Shown here: one piece after another, positions 1 to 3,757 of the stretch | Layout of the letters: each line of letters begins with the position of its first letter | Numbering within the stretch: position 1 is the stretch's first letter | NCBI GenBank assembly: GCA_937896885.1 | Contig: CALBNX010000004.1 | Location: 1-6,688, forward strand | Source of the DNA: an uncultured Clostridia bacterium | GTDB taxonomy: Bacteria > Bacillota > Clostridia > Oscillospirales > Acutalibacteraceae | Direction of reading: 5' to 3' | DNA: 6,688 bases | Notes under the pieces: model-generated | Databases searched by the model: none | The model's input: only the letters and a program-made list of their open reading frames with translations | Told to the model about the DNA's origin: nothing | Program-made: the position numbers and the translations under genes

Positions 1-119
1 ACATAATGCTCAAGACAACCGGGACGATACACATTCCAAAATGATTCCCTTACAAGATTTTCAACTTCTCTGTGTTCTTCTTTTCTTTCTAAACGGATAA
101 TATAGTCATTTTTATTCAT
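1..119 (-). CDS. GNAT-family N-acetyltransferase, N-terminal fragment (runs off left edge)
   Basis: The gene starts at the ATG complementary to 117-119 and continues past base 1; 39 codons are visible. The start is set by a perfect AGGAGG (132-127, minus) 7 bases upstream. The protein begins MNKNDYIIRLERKEEHREVE, followed by NLVRESFWNVYRPGCLEHYV. Parts such as 'VRESFWNVYRPGCLEHY' are the usual opening of a YhbS-like GNAT acetyltransferase, covering strand 1 and the first helix. This family moves an acetyl group from acetyl-CoA to an amine; the acetyl-CoA binding motif A lies outside the window, so activity and substrate cannot be judged. It has its own promoter and a structured leader of about 185 bases, divergent from the DUF6514/sigma cluster. 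It could be chromosomal or cargo of the nearby element. Family assignment is recognition of the N-terminus only. Confidence 0.8.
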   Translation of the reverse strand, partial: MNKNDYIIRLERKEEHREVENLVRESFWNVYRPGCLEHY

Positions 120-126
120 TGTTTTT

Positions 127-245
127 CCTCCTGAAAATTGTTGACTTTCAATATTGGGAGGTTGGTGTGATTGTATTACCAAACCTCCCGGTTAGGATAC
201 AATCTCCAATGATACGATTGTCTTTCTCAAAAAGCAATCTCCTTT
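127..245 (-). promoter_or_regulatory. Structured leader of the GNAT gene, candidate translational attenuator
   Basis: Reading the minus strand 5'->3', complementary segments occur in a chain. GATTG-CTTT (239-231) can pair with AAAG-A-CAATC (225-216). ACAATC (221-216) can pair instead with GATTGT (204-199). GATTGTAT (204-197) can pair with ATACAATC (176-169). GGGAGGTT-T-GGT (189-178) can pair with ACC-AACCTCCC (166-156). Finally CCTCC (161-157) can pair with the gene's own ribosome site GGAGG (131-127), helped by TGAAA (150-146) with TTTCA (136-132). Segment 161-156 therefore chooses between pairing with 189-184 and hiding the ribosome site. Neither strand has a T-run after the main hairpin, so it does not look like a transcription terminator. 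The pairings are read from the sequence; the regulatory role is inference. Confidence 0.5.
192..230 (-). CDS. Possible 12-codon leader peptide of the GNAT gene
   Basis: A short frame starts at TTG (230-228) and ends at TAA (194-192), giving MRKTIVSLEIVS. An AAAGGAG-type ribosome site (245-239) sits 8 bases upstream of the TTG counting from GGAG. The stop codon lies next to segment 204-197, which takes part in two alternative hairpins, so a ribosome here would change folding of the leader. No cluster of a single amino acid is present, unlike amino-acid biosynthetic attenuators; it is more like drug-sensing leaders. The TTG start and the short length make it a tentative call. Confidence 0.35.
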   Translation of the reverse strand: MRKTIVSLEIVS

Positions 246-311
246 AAAAATAATATTTATAATCAAACCCGAAGGCAAGATTAACTCAATAAATTAAAAT
301 TTACTAAAATA

Positions 312-339
312 ATTATACCACCCATAAAACAAAAAGCAA
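312..339 (-). promoter_or_regulatory. Predicted sigma-A promoter of the GNAT gene
   Basis: On the minus strand a perfect TATAAT (317-312) is preceded by TGG, an extended -10. TTGCTT (339-334) is a weak -35 at 16-base spacing. Transcription would start near 305, leaving a leader of about 185 bases before the ATG at 119. Confidence 0.6.
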
Positions 340-360
340 CAGTGAAATACGGTTGCTCTT
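332..360 (-). terminator. Terminator-like hairpin overlapping the GNAT promoter
   Basis: AGCAAC (335-340) and GTTGCT (352-357) form a 6-bp stem that can extend through the flanking AAG/TTT. Read on the minus strand it is followed by TTTTTGTTTT, so it looks like a weak intrinsic terminator pointing left. It would shield the GNAT leader from upstream minus-strand transcription. No gene that it would end is visible, and it overlaps the -35 box (339-334). Confidence 0.35.
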
Positions 361-425
361 GTGAATTTTCTGTCGGCGTTTTATCAGGAATCTTAAATAT
401 GTAAAATTAGACCCATTTCATATAA

Positions 426-475
426 CCCCAATACTCGCAGCAACGATTTTGTTGTTATGGCTGCTTGGATTGGGG
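426..475 (+). promoter_or_regulatory. Hairpin that would bury the ribosome site of the first DUF6514 gene
   Basis: CCCCAAT (426-432) is complementary to ATTGGGG (469-475), and inside it GCAGC (437-441) is complementary to GCTGC (460-464), with AAC/GTT able to extend the inner stem. The outer right arm covers the G-rich ribosome site (472-480) just before the ATG at 485. The pairing is exact; a translational control role is inferred. Confidence 0.45.
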
Positions 476-484
476 GGTGATATT

Positions 485-706
485 ATGAACTATATTGTTG
501 TTCCACATCATGTGAAAATCGAAAATAAAAAGATAAAAACATACGGAATTATTGTTATAAACAAATTTATTCCTATTAAAGTCTTCAAAGATATCTCAAC
601 AGACCACAAAGCGATACGAGAACTTGTCAAAAGATTAAACGACGGAAAAGTTGAACTCGTACATGTTGATGATATTATTGAAGACTTTTATTTTGATAAT
701 GTCTGA
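485..706 (+). CDS. DUF6514-family small protein, copy 1
   Basis: A 73-residue protein beginning MNYIVVPHHV. The ATG at 485 is chosen because a G-rich ribosome site (472-480) precedes it at 4-5 bases; the frame is open further upstream (ATG 449) but that start has no ribosome site. The pattern of a 'TYGI' strand (about residues 19-22), 'DISTD' (36-40), a 'LVKRLN' helix (47-52) and 'ELVHVDDIIEDF' (57-68) matches my recollection of DUF6514, a short uncharacterised family in Clostridia. No signal peptide or membrane segment is seen, so it is probably cytoplasmic. It lies 70 bases upstream of the sigma-factor gene with no terminator between, so read-through is possible. A second, diverged member of the family is at 2478-2696, so the pair brackets the sigma/anti-sigma/secreted genes. 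Function is unknown. Confidence 0.75.
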   Translation: MNYIVVPHHVKIENKKIKTYGIIVINKFIPIKVFKDISTDHKAIRELVKRLNDGKVELVHVDDIIEDFYFDNV

Positions 707-722
707 GTCACGTTGACAAATC

Positions 723-751
723 TTGCATAAATTGTCGAATTAATGTATAAT
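723..751 (+). promoter_or_regulatory. Predicted promoter of the sigma-factor operon
   Basis: TTGCAT (723-728) and a perfect TATAAT (746-751) are separated by 17 bases, giving a housekeeping-type promoter with a start near 758. A second possible promoter of ECF type overlaps it: ACAAA (716-720) and CGAAT (736-740), which resembles a site before the secreted-protein gene. Autoregulation by the encoded sigma is thus possible but unproven. Confidence 0.55.
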
Positions 752-777
752 CTCTTCATCAAAGGGGAGATTATACA
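744..777 (+). repeat. 11-bp perfect inverted repeat spanning -10 box to start codon
   Basis: TGTATAATCTC (744-754) and GAGATTATACA (767-777) are exact reverse complements with a 12-base spacer. The left arm contains the -10 box TATAAT; the right arm runs from the end of the ribosome site AAAGGGGAG to the A of the ATG. It could be a repressor operator on DNA, or, if transcription starts upstream of 744, an RNA hairpin hiding the start codon. Confidence 0.6.
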
Positions 778-1319
778 TGTTATTAATTTGCTTGGCATTA
801 CTTCAAAATCCGGATGATAAACCACGATTTGAAGAATTCTATAACAAATTTTACGACACAATGTTCTATGTTGCAAAAGACCATTTAAAGACTAAAGAAG
901 CAGCCGAAGATTGTGCTCAAGAAATAATGATGCGATTTGCAAGAGATTTTCATAACATAAAGCAAGATTTCAACGATAAGAGTTTTAAGAATTACGTTCG
1001 AGTAGTTTCCAAAGGTATAGCTATTGATATGTATCGAAAGGAAAAGAAACATCTTGAGCATATTGTTGATGCAGACCTTTCAGAGTTTAACGATTTATCC
1101 GTTGATGAATTTGAGGTTTGCGATTTAATGCTCTTGAAACAAGCTATTGACGCAATGCCTGAATCATATAAAAGTGCATTTCATATGAAATATCTTTATG
1201 AATTAAGTGGTGCAGAAATTGCTAAAAAGTTAAACATATCAGAGCCTTTGGTTCGCAGAAGATGTATGCTCGGAATGCAATTCGTAAGAAGTTTTTTAAA
1301 GGAAGCTGAGCAAAAATGA
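777..1319 (+). CDS. RNA polymerase sigma factor, sigma-70/ECF type
   Basis: A 180-residue protein, the usual length for an ECF (group IV) sigma factor. Region 2 spans about residues 13-92 and contains AEDCAQEIMMRFAR (43-56), the core-binding and -10 recognition helices, and the 'YVRVVSKGIAIDMYRKEKK' stretch (73-91) with the typical DxxRK-like end. Region 4 spans about 118-177, with 'AIDAMPESYKSAFHMKYLYE' then a helix-turn-helix at 142-165 (LSGAEIAKKLNISEPLVRRR) for -35 contact. ATG 777 has AAAGGGGAG 7 bases upstream. The stop overlaps the next start by 4 bases (ATGA, 1316-1319), so it is translationally coupled to the DUF4367 membrane protein, the standard layout of a sigma with its anti-sigma. 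It would direct RNA polymerase to a small regulon. Target promoters are unknown; a candidate motif lies before 2000. Confidence 0.9.
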   Translation: MLLICLALLQNPDDKPRFEEFYNKFYDTMFYVAKDHLKTKEAAEDCAQEIMMRFARDFHNIKQDFNDKSFKNYVRVVSKGIAIDMYRKEKKHLEHIVDADLSEFNDLSVDEFEVCDLMLLKQAIDAMPESYKSAFHMKYLYELSGAEIAKKLNISEPLVRRRCMLGMQFVRSFLKEAEQK

Positions 1320-1945
1320 GTAAATTAGCACAAGCATGTGAATTATCTCTTAACGAATGGTTGGGACCGATTCCTGATGAATTACCTGAAGTAGAATATA
1401 GTAAAAAACATGAAAGATGGAAGAAAAATCTTTTTAATAAAATGCGTGGGGGTTATTATCACAGATTCACAACTAAAACTATTAAAGTAATGATGGTCGC
1501 AGCAATATTGATGGCATTGTTAATGACCGCATTTGTCTTCCCATCATCTCGTGAGACAACACTTAATAATTTAAATGTTTTTAGCATATTTAAAATAACT
1601 GAACACAACAAAAACTCTGTTAATCGTGAAATAAAAGTCGGCTACATACCAGAAGGGTTTGAGTTGGAAAGTAAAGACGATACAAAGAAACTAATGAATT
1701 ATAAATACGTTTCAAATGATGGTCGTTTTTTTACAATTTGGAAGTGTTCATCAGCAGGAGAAGTGGATTTTAACACAGAGTTTTCGGATTCAGAAGAAAT
1801 AATTGTTAATAATATAAAGTATACTTATTGTCACGGTAACAAAGGTGTCGATAATCTTGTTTGGACTAAAAATGATTATGTTTACAGAATGGATGGCACA
1901 CTTATAAAAGAAGAAATGTTGAAAATCGCAAAAACAGTAGAATAG
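1316..1945 (+). CDS. DUF4367 membrane protein, probable anti-sigma factor
   Basis: A 209-residue single-pass membrane protein. Residues 1-55 are a charged, probably cytoplasmic segment; about 56-77 (IKVMMVAAILMALLMTAFVF) is a membrane helix; 78-209 is external. Residues about 104-208 look like a DUF4367 domain: 'VGYIPEGFEL' (108-117), 'IWKCSS' (141-146), 'NNIKYTYCHGNKGVDNLVW' (165-183) and 'YVYRMDGTLIKEEMLKIAKTVE' at the end, the family's closing motif. The start overlaps the sigma stop. This pairing strongly suggests it binds and restrains the sigma at the membrane until an external cue. The N-terminus is short and shows no clear zinc-binding HxxxCxxC anti-sigma domain, so binding would use another mode. 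An alternative is a sigma-coupled sensor without inhibitory role. Confidence 0.8.
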   Translation: MSKLAQACELSLNEWLGPIPDELPEVEYSKKHERWKKNLFNKMRGGYYHRFTTKTIKVMMVAAILMALLMTAFVFPSSRETTLNNLNVFSIFKITEHNKNSVNREIKVGYIPEGFELESKDDTKKLMNYKYVSNDGRFFTIWKCSSAGEVDFNTEFSDSEEIIVNNIKYTYCHGNKGVDNLVWTKNDYVYRMDGTLIKEEMLKIAKTVE

Positions 1946-1955
1946 ACTAACAAAA

Positions 1956-1989
1956 TCCCTTTAATTTACGATATAGTTGTTTAAAGGGA
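1956..1989 (+). promoter_or_regulatory. Inverted repeat covering the ribosome site of the secreted-protein gene
   Basis: TCCCTTTAA (1956-1964) and TTAAAGGGA (1981-1989) are perfect 9-bp complements with a 16-base spacer. The right arm is most of the ribosome site AAAGGGAGGTG (1983-1993) of the gene starting at 2000. In a read-through transcript from the sigma operon it would fold into a hairpin that blocks initiation. A possible ECF-type promoter (ACAAA 1950-1954, CGATAT 1969-1974) would start a transcript lacking the left arm, which would leave the site open. This is inference from layout. Confidence 0.45.
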
Positions 1990-1999
1990 GGTGAAAGTT

Positions 2000-2404
2000 A
2001 TGTCAAATATCATCAAAAAAAGTTTAAGTGTGGTTTTAATTCTCACAATGCTTTTTTCAGTTTTTGCAATCAATTCTTGTGCTGCAACTGTTGAAGAAGA
2101 AAATACTATAATGCCTCGTTGGTCGGTTATTAGTGGTGTTATCACAGTGTTTACTATTAGTGGCTTGAATTCAACTTCAACAGTGTCTCTTTCTGCACAA
2201 TATTCAACATCACTTTACATTAAGATTGAGTTCCAAAAAGAAGAGTCAACTGGCTATAAGACTCTTGAAACTTGGGAGAAATCTGGTACAGGTACATATT
2301 TAAATCTTGAAAAAGATAGACTTATCAACATTTTTGCAGATTACAGAATTAAAGTAACTTGCACAGCAGGTGGCGAAACACACGTAAAATACGATTATCC
2401 GTAA
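2000..2404 (+). CDS. Small secreted protein, function unknown
   Basis: A 134-residue protein. ATG 2000 is preferred because AAAGGGAGGTG (1983-1993) lies 7 bases before it; the in-frame GTG at 1991 lies inside that ribosome site. Residues 1-29 form a signal peptide: KK near the start, a hydrophobic core (LSVVLILTMLFSVFAI) and a small-residue end 'NSCAA', with cleavage likely after CAA. 'AINSC' is a poor lipobox, so lipid attachment is possible but less likely. After cleavage come 'EEENTIMPRWSVISGV', then serine/threonine-rich alternating strands ('STSTVSLSAQYS'), 'IKIEFQKE', 'YKTLETWEKSGTGTYLNL' and 'YRIKVTCTAGGETHVKY'. The pattern resembles small all-beta secreted proteins common in gut Clostridia, probably an Ig-like sandwich. 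It follows the anti-sigma gene by 54 bases and ends at a strong terminator, so it may be the regulon's output. Confidence 0.75.
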   Translation: MSNIIKKSLSVVLILTMLFSVFAINSCAATVEEENTIMPRWSVISGVITVFTISGLNSTSTVSLSAQYSTSLYIKIEFQKEESTGYKTLETWEKSGTGTYLNLEKDRLINIFADYRIKVTCTAGGETHVKYDYP

Positions 2405-2412
2405 AAATTAAA

Positions 2413-2453
2413 AACAACCTCTGTAATTATATTGCAGGGGTTGTTGTGTTTTT
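2413..2453 (+). terminator. Intrinsic terminator after the secreted-protein gene
   Basis: AACAACCTCTG (2413-2423) pairs with CAGGGGTTGTT (2435-2445) over 11 bp with one G-T wobble, followed by GTGTTTTT. It begins 8 bases after the stop codon and closes the sigma/anti-sigma/secreted operon. Confidence 0.85.
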
Positions 2454-2477
2454 ACAATTCTTTTAGGGAGTATGAAA

Positions 2478-2696
2478 ATGGAATATGAGATATTTTCTAA
2501 TAAAGTCTTAATTGAGGGTGTGAGTGTCGATACCTTTGGTATCGTTGCAACAGACCATCAACAGAATAAATATTTTTTTGAAGATGTAACAACTTTTTAT
2601 GAAAAGATTGAAAAGTTTGTGGATTTTCTCAACGCAGAAAAACCTACTATTAATTGCTTTAAAATCTTGCTTGACGACTTTATGGAAAATTTATAA
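2478..2696 (+). CDS. DUF6514-like small protein, copy 2
   Basis: A 72-residue protein beginning MEYEIFSNKV. Two in-frame ATGs exist: 2472 is only one base from AGGGAG (2465-2470), whereas 2478 is at a proper 7 bases, so 2478 is taken. The layout repeats copy 1: a strand ending 'VDTFGIVATD' (18-27), an acidic turn 'FEDVTTF' (34-40), a helix 'IEKFVDFLN' (44-52), and a C-terminal 'FKILLDDFMENL'. It is therefore probably a diverged DUF6514 member, although identity to copy 1 is low. It has no signal peptide. It sits between two terminators (2413-2453 and 2704-2735), so it must have its own promoter or depend on read-through; no convincing promoter is visible in the 24 bases between terminator and start. 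Confidence 0.65.
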   Translation: MEYEIFSNKVLIEGVSVDTFGIVATDHQQNKYFFEDVTTFYEKIEKFVDFLNAEKPTINCFKILLDDFMENL

Positions 2697-2703
2697 TAGC
2701 AAA

Positions 2704-2735
2704 AAAATTAAGACCGGCATAACCGGTCTTTTTTT
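2704..2735. terminator. Bidirectional intrinsic terminator
   Basis: AGACCGG (2711-2717) and CCGGTCT (2723-2729) form a 7-bp GC-rich stem with a 5-base loop. A T-run follows on the plus strand (2729-2735) and an A-rich run precedes it (2701-2710), so it works in both directions. It ends the DUF6514 copy 2 gene and the convergent AbrB-like gene, whose stop codon (2736-2734) overlaps the T-run. Confidence 0.85.
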
Positions 2736-2967
2736 AATACTCTTTTACTTTTTTAATACAATCTTCACAAAGAGAAAGCTCTTCATTAACATTTTCGGCT
2801 GAGCTACACAATTTGCATTTTGGTGTAACAACTTCCATTGTGAGTTTGCCATCGTTTTCATACAAGACAACTTTTGTTCCGGGACTTATGTTCATCTTGT
2901 TGCGATATTCCTTTGGCAAAACAATTCTGCCCAAGTGGTCCACAGTTTTAACAGTTCCATATAACAT
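2734..2967 (-). CDS. AbrB/SpoVT-type DNA-binding regulator with CxxC-CxxC tail
   Basis: A 77-residue protein. Residues about 5-47 are a SpoVT/AbrB swapped-hairpin domain: 'TVKTVDHLGRIVLPKEYRNK' then 'MNISPGTKVVLYEN', with the conserved LGRIVLP core and the 'I..G..V' turn. Such proteins dimerise and bind AT-rich DNA as transition-state or antitoxin-like regulators. Residues 51-70 contain C51-x2-C54 and C67-x2-C70, a likely small zinc-binding tail, seen in a subset of clostridial AbrB proteins. The start at 2967 has only a weak ribosome site (GGTGA, 2976-2972). A palindrome overlies its predicted transcription start, which suggests self-repression. No toxin gene is adjacent, so it is more likely a regulator than an antitoxin. 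Confidence 0.88.
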   Translation of the reverse strand: MLYGTVKTVDHLGRIVLPKEYRNKMNISPGTKVVLYENDGKLTMEVVTPKCKLCSSAENVNEELSLCEDCIKKVKEY

Positions 2968-2997
2968 AAAATCACCAGTTTCTTGTCAAGTATTGTT

Positions 2998-3039
2998 GTT
3001 TATACAATAAACATACCATAAAATGCCAAAAAATGTCAA
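2998..3039 (-). promoter_or_regulatory. Promoter and palindromic operator of the AbrB-like gene
   Basis: On the minus strand a perfect TTGACA (3039-3034) and TATGTT (3015-3010), with extended -10 TGG, are spaced by 18 bases; start near 3003. The palindrome GTTTAT-ACA-ATAAAC (2998-3012) covers the -10 end and start site, a good place for an autorepressor. A second TTGACA (2989-2984) lies downstream within the symmetric CTTGTCAAG (2982-2990), without a matching -10. Confidence 0.65.
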
Positions 3040-3075
3040 GTTTTAGTATGCGTTTAGGTGGCTTTGTTACTATAA

Positions 3076-3267
3076 TTAGGTATCTGAGAATATGCACATA
3101 TATGAACACTCGTTTGCGTCGGGCCAGATTAGTCCGATGTAGTTATCTTCTATATTTATAAAACAATCATAATTTTTATTTTTCCGTAAGATTTTCAAAA
3201 CTTCGTTGAAATCATTAGGATTTAGTTCGTGCTCAATACCATTAACGGTGATAAAAATTCTATTCAT
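3076..3267 (-). CDS. Hypothetical 63-residue protein
   Basis: The frame is open to a start at 3381, but the ATG at 3267 has a good AAGGAG ribosome site (3282-3277) 9 bases upstream, so the 63-residue form (MNRIFITVNG...) is taken. I do not recognise the family. It is predicted mixed alpha/beta: strand 'IFITVNGIEHEL', helix 'FNEVLKILRKN', strands 'DCFINIE' and 'YIGLIWPD', and a C-terminal 'ANECSYMCIFSDT' with two cysteines (54, 58). It has no signal peptide or membrane helix. It lies 108 bases upstream of the AbrB-like gene on the same strand with no terminator between, so the two may share a transcript. A palindrome CTTATATAAG (3280-3289) abuts its ribosome site. Confidence 0.6.
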   Translation of the reverse strand: MNRIFITVNGIEHELNPNDFNEVLKILRKNKNYDCFINIEDNYIGLIWPDANECSYMCIFSDT

Positions 3268-3359
3268 ATAATCACGCTCCTTATATAAGAAGTATGAAAT
3301 AATAACACATCTATCAAAAGAAATGTTATCTGATAAGGATAATGTTTCTTTTTTCGTTT

Positions 3360-3403
3360 GTGTGTTGATTATAAAAATCATAATAATATTGTAATCAACA
3401 CAC
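3360..3403. repeat. 12-bp perfect inverted repeat with divergent promoter-like boxes
   Basis: GTGTGTTGATTA (3360-3371) and TAATCAACACAC (3392-3403) are exact complements around a 20-base AT spacer. Each arm holds TTGATT, a -35-like box. On the plus strand TTGATT (3365-3370) is 16 bases from TATTGT (3387-3392). On the minus strand TTGATT (3398-3393) is 19 bases from a perfect TATAAT (3373-3368). The site could be an operator shared by divergent promoters. Confidence 0.5.
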
Positions 3404-3514
3404 GAGAGGAGATGGCGTTTTAAATGAAGCGGTATTAACTAAATAACCTCGTTTAGGTTGTTGTTTTCTTACCTTACCTTTCTTTTTTTTTTACACACCG
3501 AGGGGAGAGGCGTT
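3398..3514 (+). repeat. Imperfect direct repeat of about 22 bp, 95 bases apart
   Basis: ACACACGAGAGGAGATGGCG followed by TT (3398-3419) and ACACACCGAGGGGAGAGGCG followed by TT (3493-3514) match with a few changes. The second copy forms the left arm of a terminator; the first is followed by a small hairpin AACCT/AGGTT and a T-rich tract (about 3446-3492). They may be duplicated leader or attenuator units. Confidence 0.4.
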
Positions 3515-3540
3515 GTATTTTTTTACAACGTCTCTTTTCT
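3505..3540 (+). terminator. Intrinsic terminator in the region upstream of the excisionase gene
   Basis: AGAGGCGTTGTA (3506-3517) pairs with TACAACGTCTCT (3524-3535) around a six-T loop, with one G-T wobble, followed by TTTCTTTT. It faces plus-strand transcripts starting near 3390 and would stop them before the excisionase gene, suggesting a short untranslated RNA or an attenuator. No normal gene lies directly upstream on this strand. Confidence 0.65.
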
Positions 3541-3558
3541 TTTATAAAATTTTATAAA
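3541..3558. repeat. 18-bp perfect AT palindrome
   Basis: TTTATAAAATTTTATAAA reads the same on both strands. It follows the terminator directly and may be a protein site or just AT-rich spacer; nothing distinguishes these. Confidence 0.4.
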
Positions 3559-3599
3559 TTTTTTTAAATTTTCACGTTTTCTCTATATTTGAAAAAAAC

Positions 3600-3660
3600 A
3601 CGCATAAGTAATCTTTCATATTAATTGTAAATAATTACAAAAGGAGTGTTACTTATGCGT
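3600..3660. repeat. 12-bp perfect inverted repeat with nested repeat and a 4-codon minigene
   Basis: ACGCATAAGTAA (3600-3611) and TTACTTATGCGT (3649-3660) are exact complements 37 bases apart. Inside lies a second inverted repeat TTGTAA-ATAA-TTACAA (3625-3640). An excellent AAAGGAG site (3640-3646) is 8 bases before ATG 3655, which opens the frame MRYQ-stop (3655-3669); that ATG lies within the right arm, so the hairpin would hide it. On the minus strand the arm is followed by GTTTTTTTC, so it could also end a leftward transcript. The structure is certain; its role is not. Confidence 0.5.
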
Positions 3661-3757
3661 TATCAATAACAAGATTTTTAAATTTTTATATTTGAAAAAT
3701 TAATTTCAAAAAATAATTCATATTTAAAACAAATAATTATTTAGGAGTGAATTCTTT

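Larger units (their letters stand above)
120..484. other. Intergenic stretch between divergent GNAT and DUF6514 genes
   Basis: There is no long gene in this stretch. The left two thirds (120-340) hold the GNAT leader and promoter on the minus strand. The right third (361-484) is the upstream region of the plus-strand DUF6514 gene; it has only weak -10-like boxes (for example TAAAAT at 402-407) and a ribosome-site hairpin at 426-475. No tRNA or attachment-site sequence matching the right-hand tRNA-Trp junction is seen here. Confidence 0.7.
3268..3757. other. Repeat-rich intergenic control region between the 63-aa gene and the excisionase gene
   Basis: About 490 bases without a normal gene, very AT-rich and structured. 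In order: a palindrome at the ribosome site of the 63-residue gene, a 12-bp inverted repeat with promoter-like boxes on both strands (3360-3403), a duplicated GAG-GGAGA-GGCGTT motif (3398-3419 and 3493-3514), a terminator (3505-3540), an 18-bp AT palindrome (3541-3558), a 12-bp inverted repeat with a nested one (3600-3660), and TTTGAAA/TTTCAAA (3691-3710). It separates divergent transcription units and probably carries the control of both. Confidence 0.6.

Noticed and set aside
688..876. Minus-strand open frame of 62 codons opposite the sigma gene start
   Set aside because: It lies antisense across the sigma promoter and coding start, has no ribosome site, and its product resembles no family.
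2599..2802. Plus-strand open frame of 67 codons overlapping DUF6514 copy 2 and the terminator
   Set aside because: It is out of frame with a better gene, runs through a strong terminator and into the antisense of the AbrB-like gene, and has no ribosome site.
2813..3010. Plus-strand open frame of 65 codons opposite the AbrB-like gene
   Set aside because: It is the antisense shadow of a recognisable AbrB-type domain.
3323..3394. 23-codon plus-strand frame giving a hydrophobic peptide (MLSDKDNVSFFVCVLIIKII and ending IIL), reminiscent of type I toxin peptides
   Set aside because: There is no ribosome site before the ATG, its codons coincide with the inverted repeat at 3360-3403, and A/T-rich DNA easily encodes Ile/Leu/Lys runs.
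3412..3438. Tiny frames MAF and MKRY after the AGAGGAG at 3405-3411
   Set aside because: Spacing to the ribosome site is wrong (0 and 12 bases), so neither is a convincing leader peptide.
3397..3514. CRISPR-like array
   Set aside because: Only two imperfect copies exist, 95 bases apart, with no regular spacers and no cas genes.
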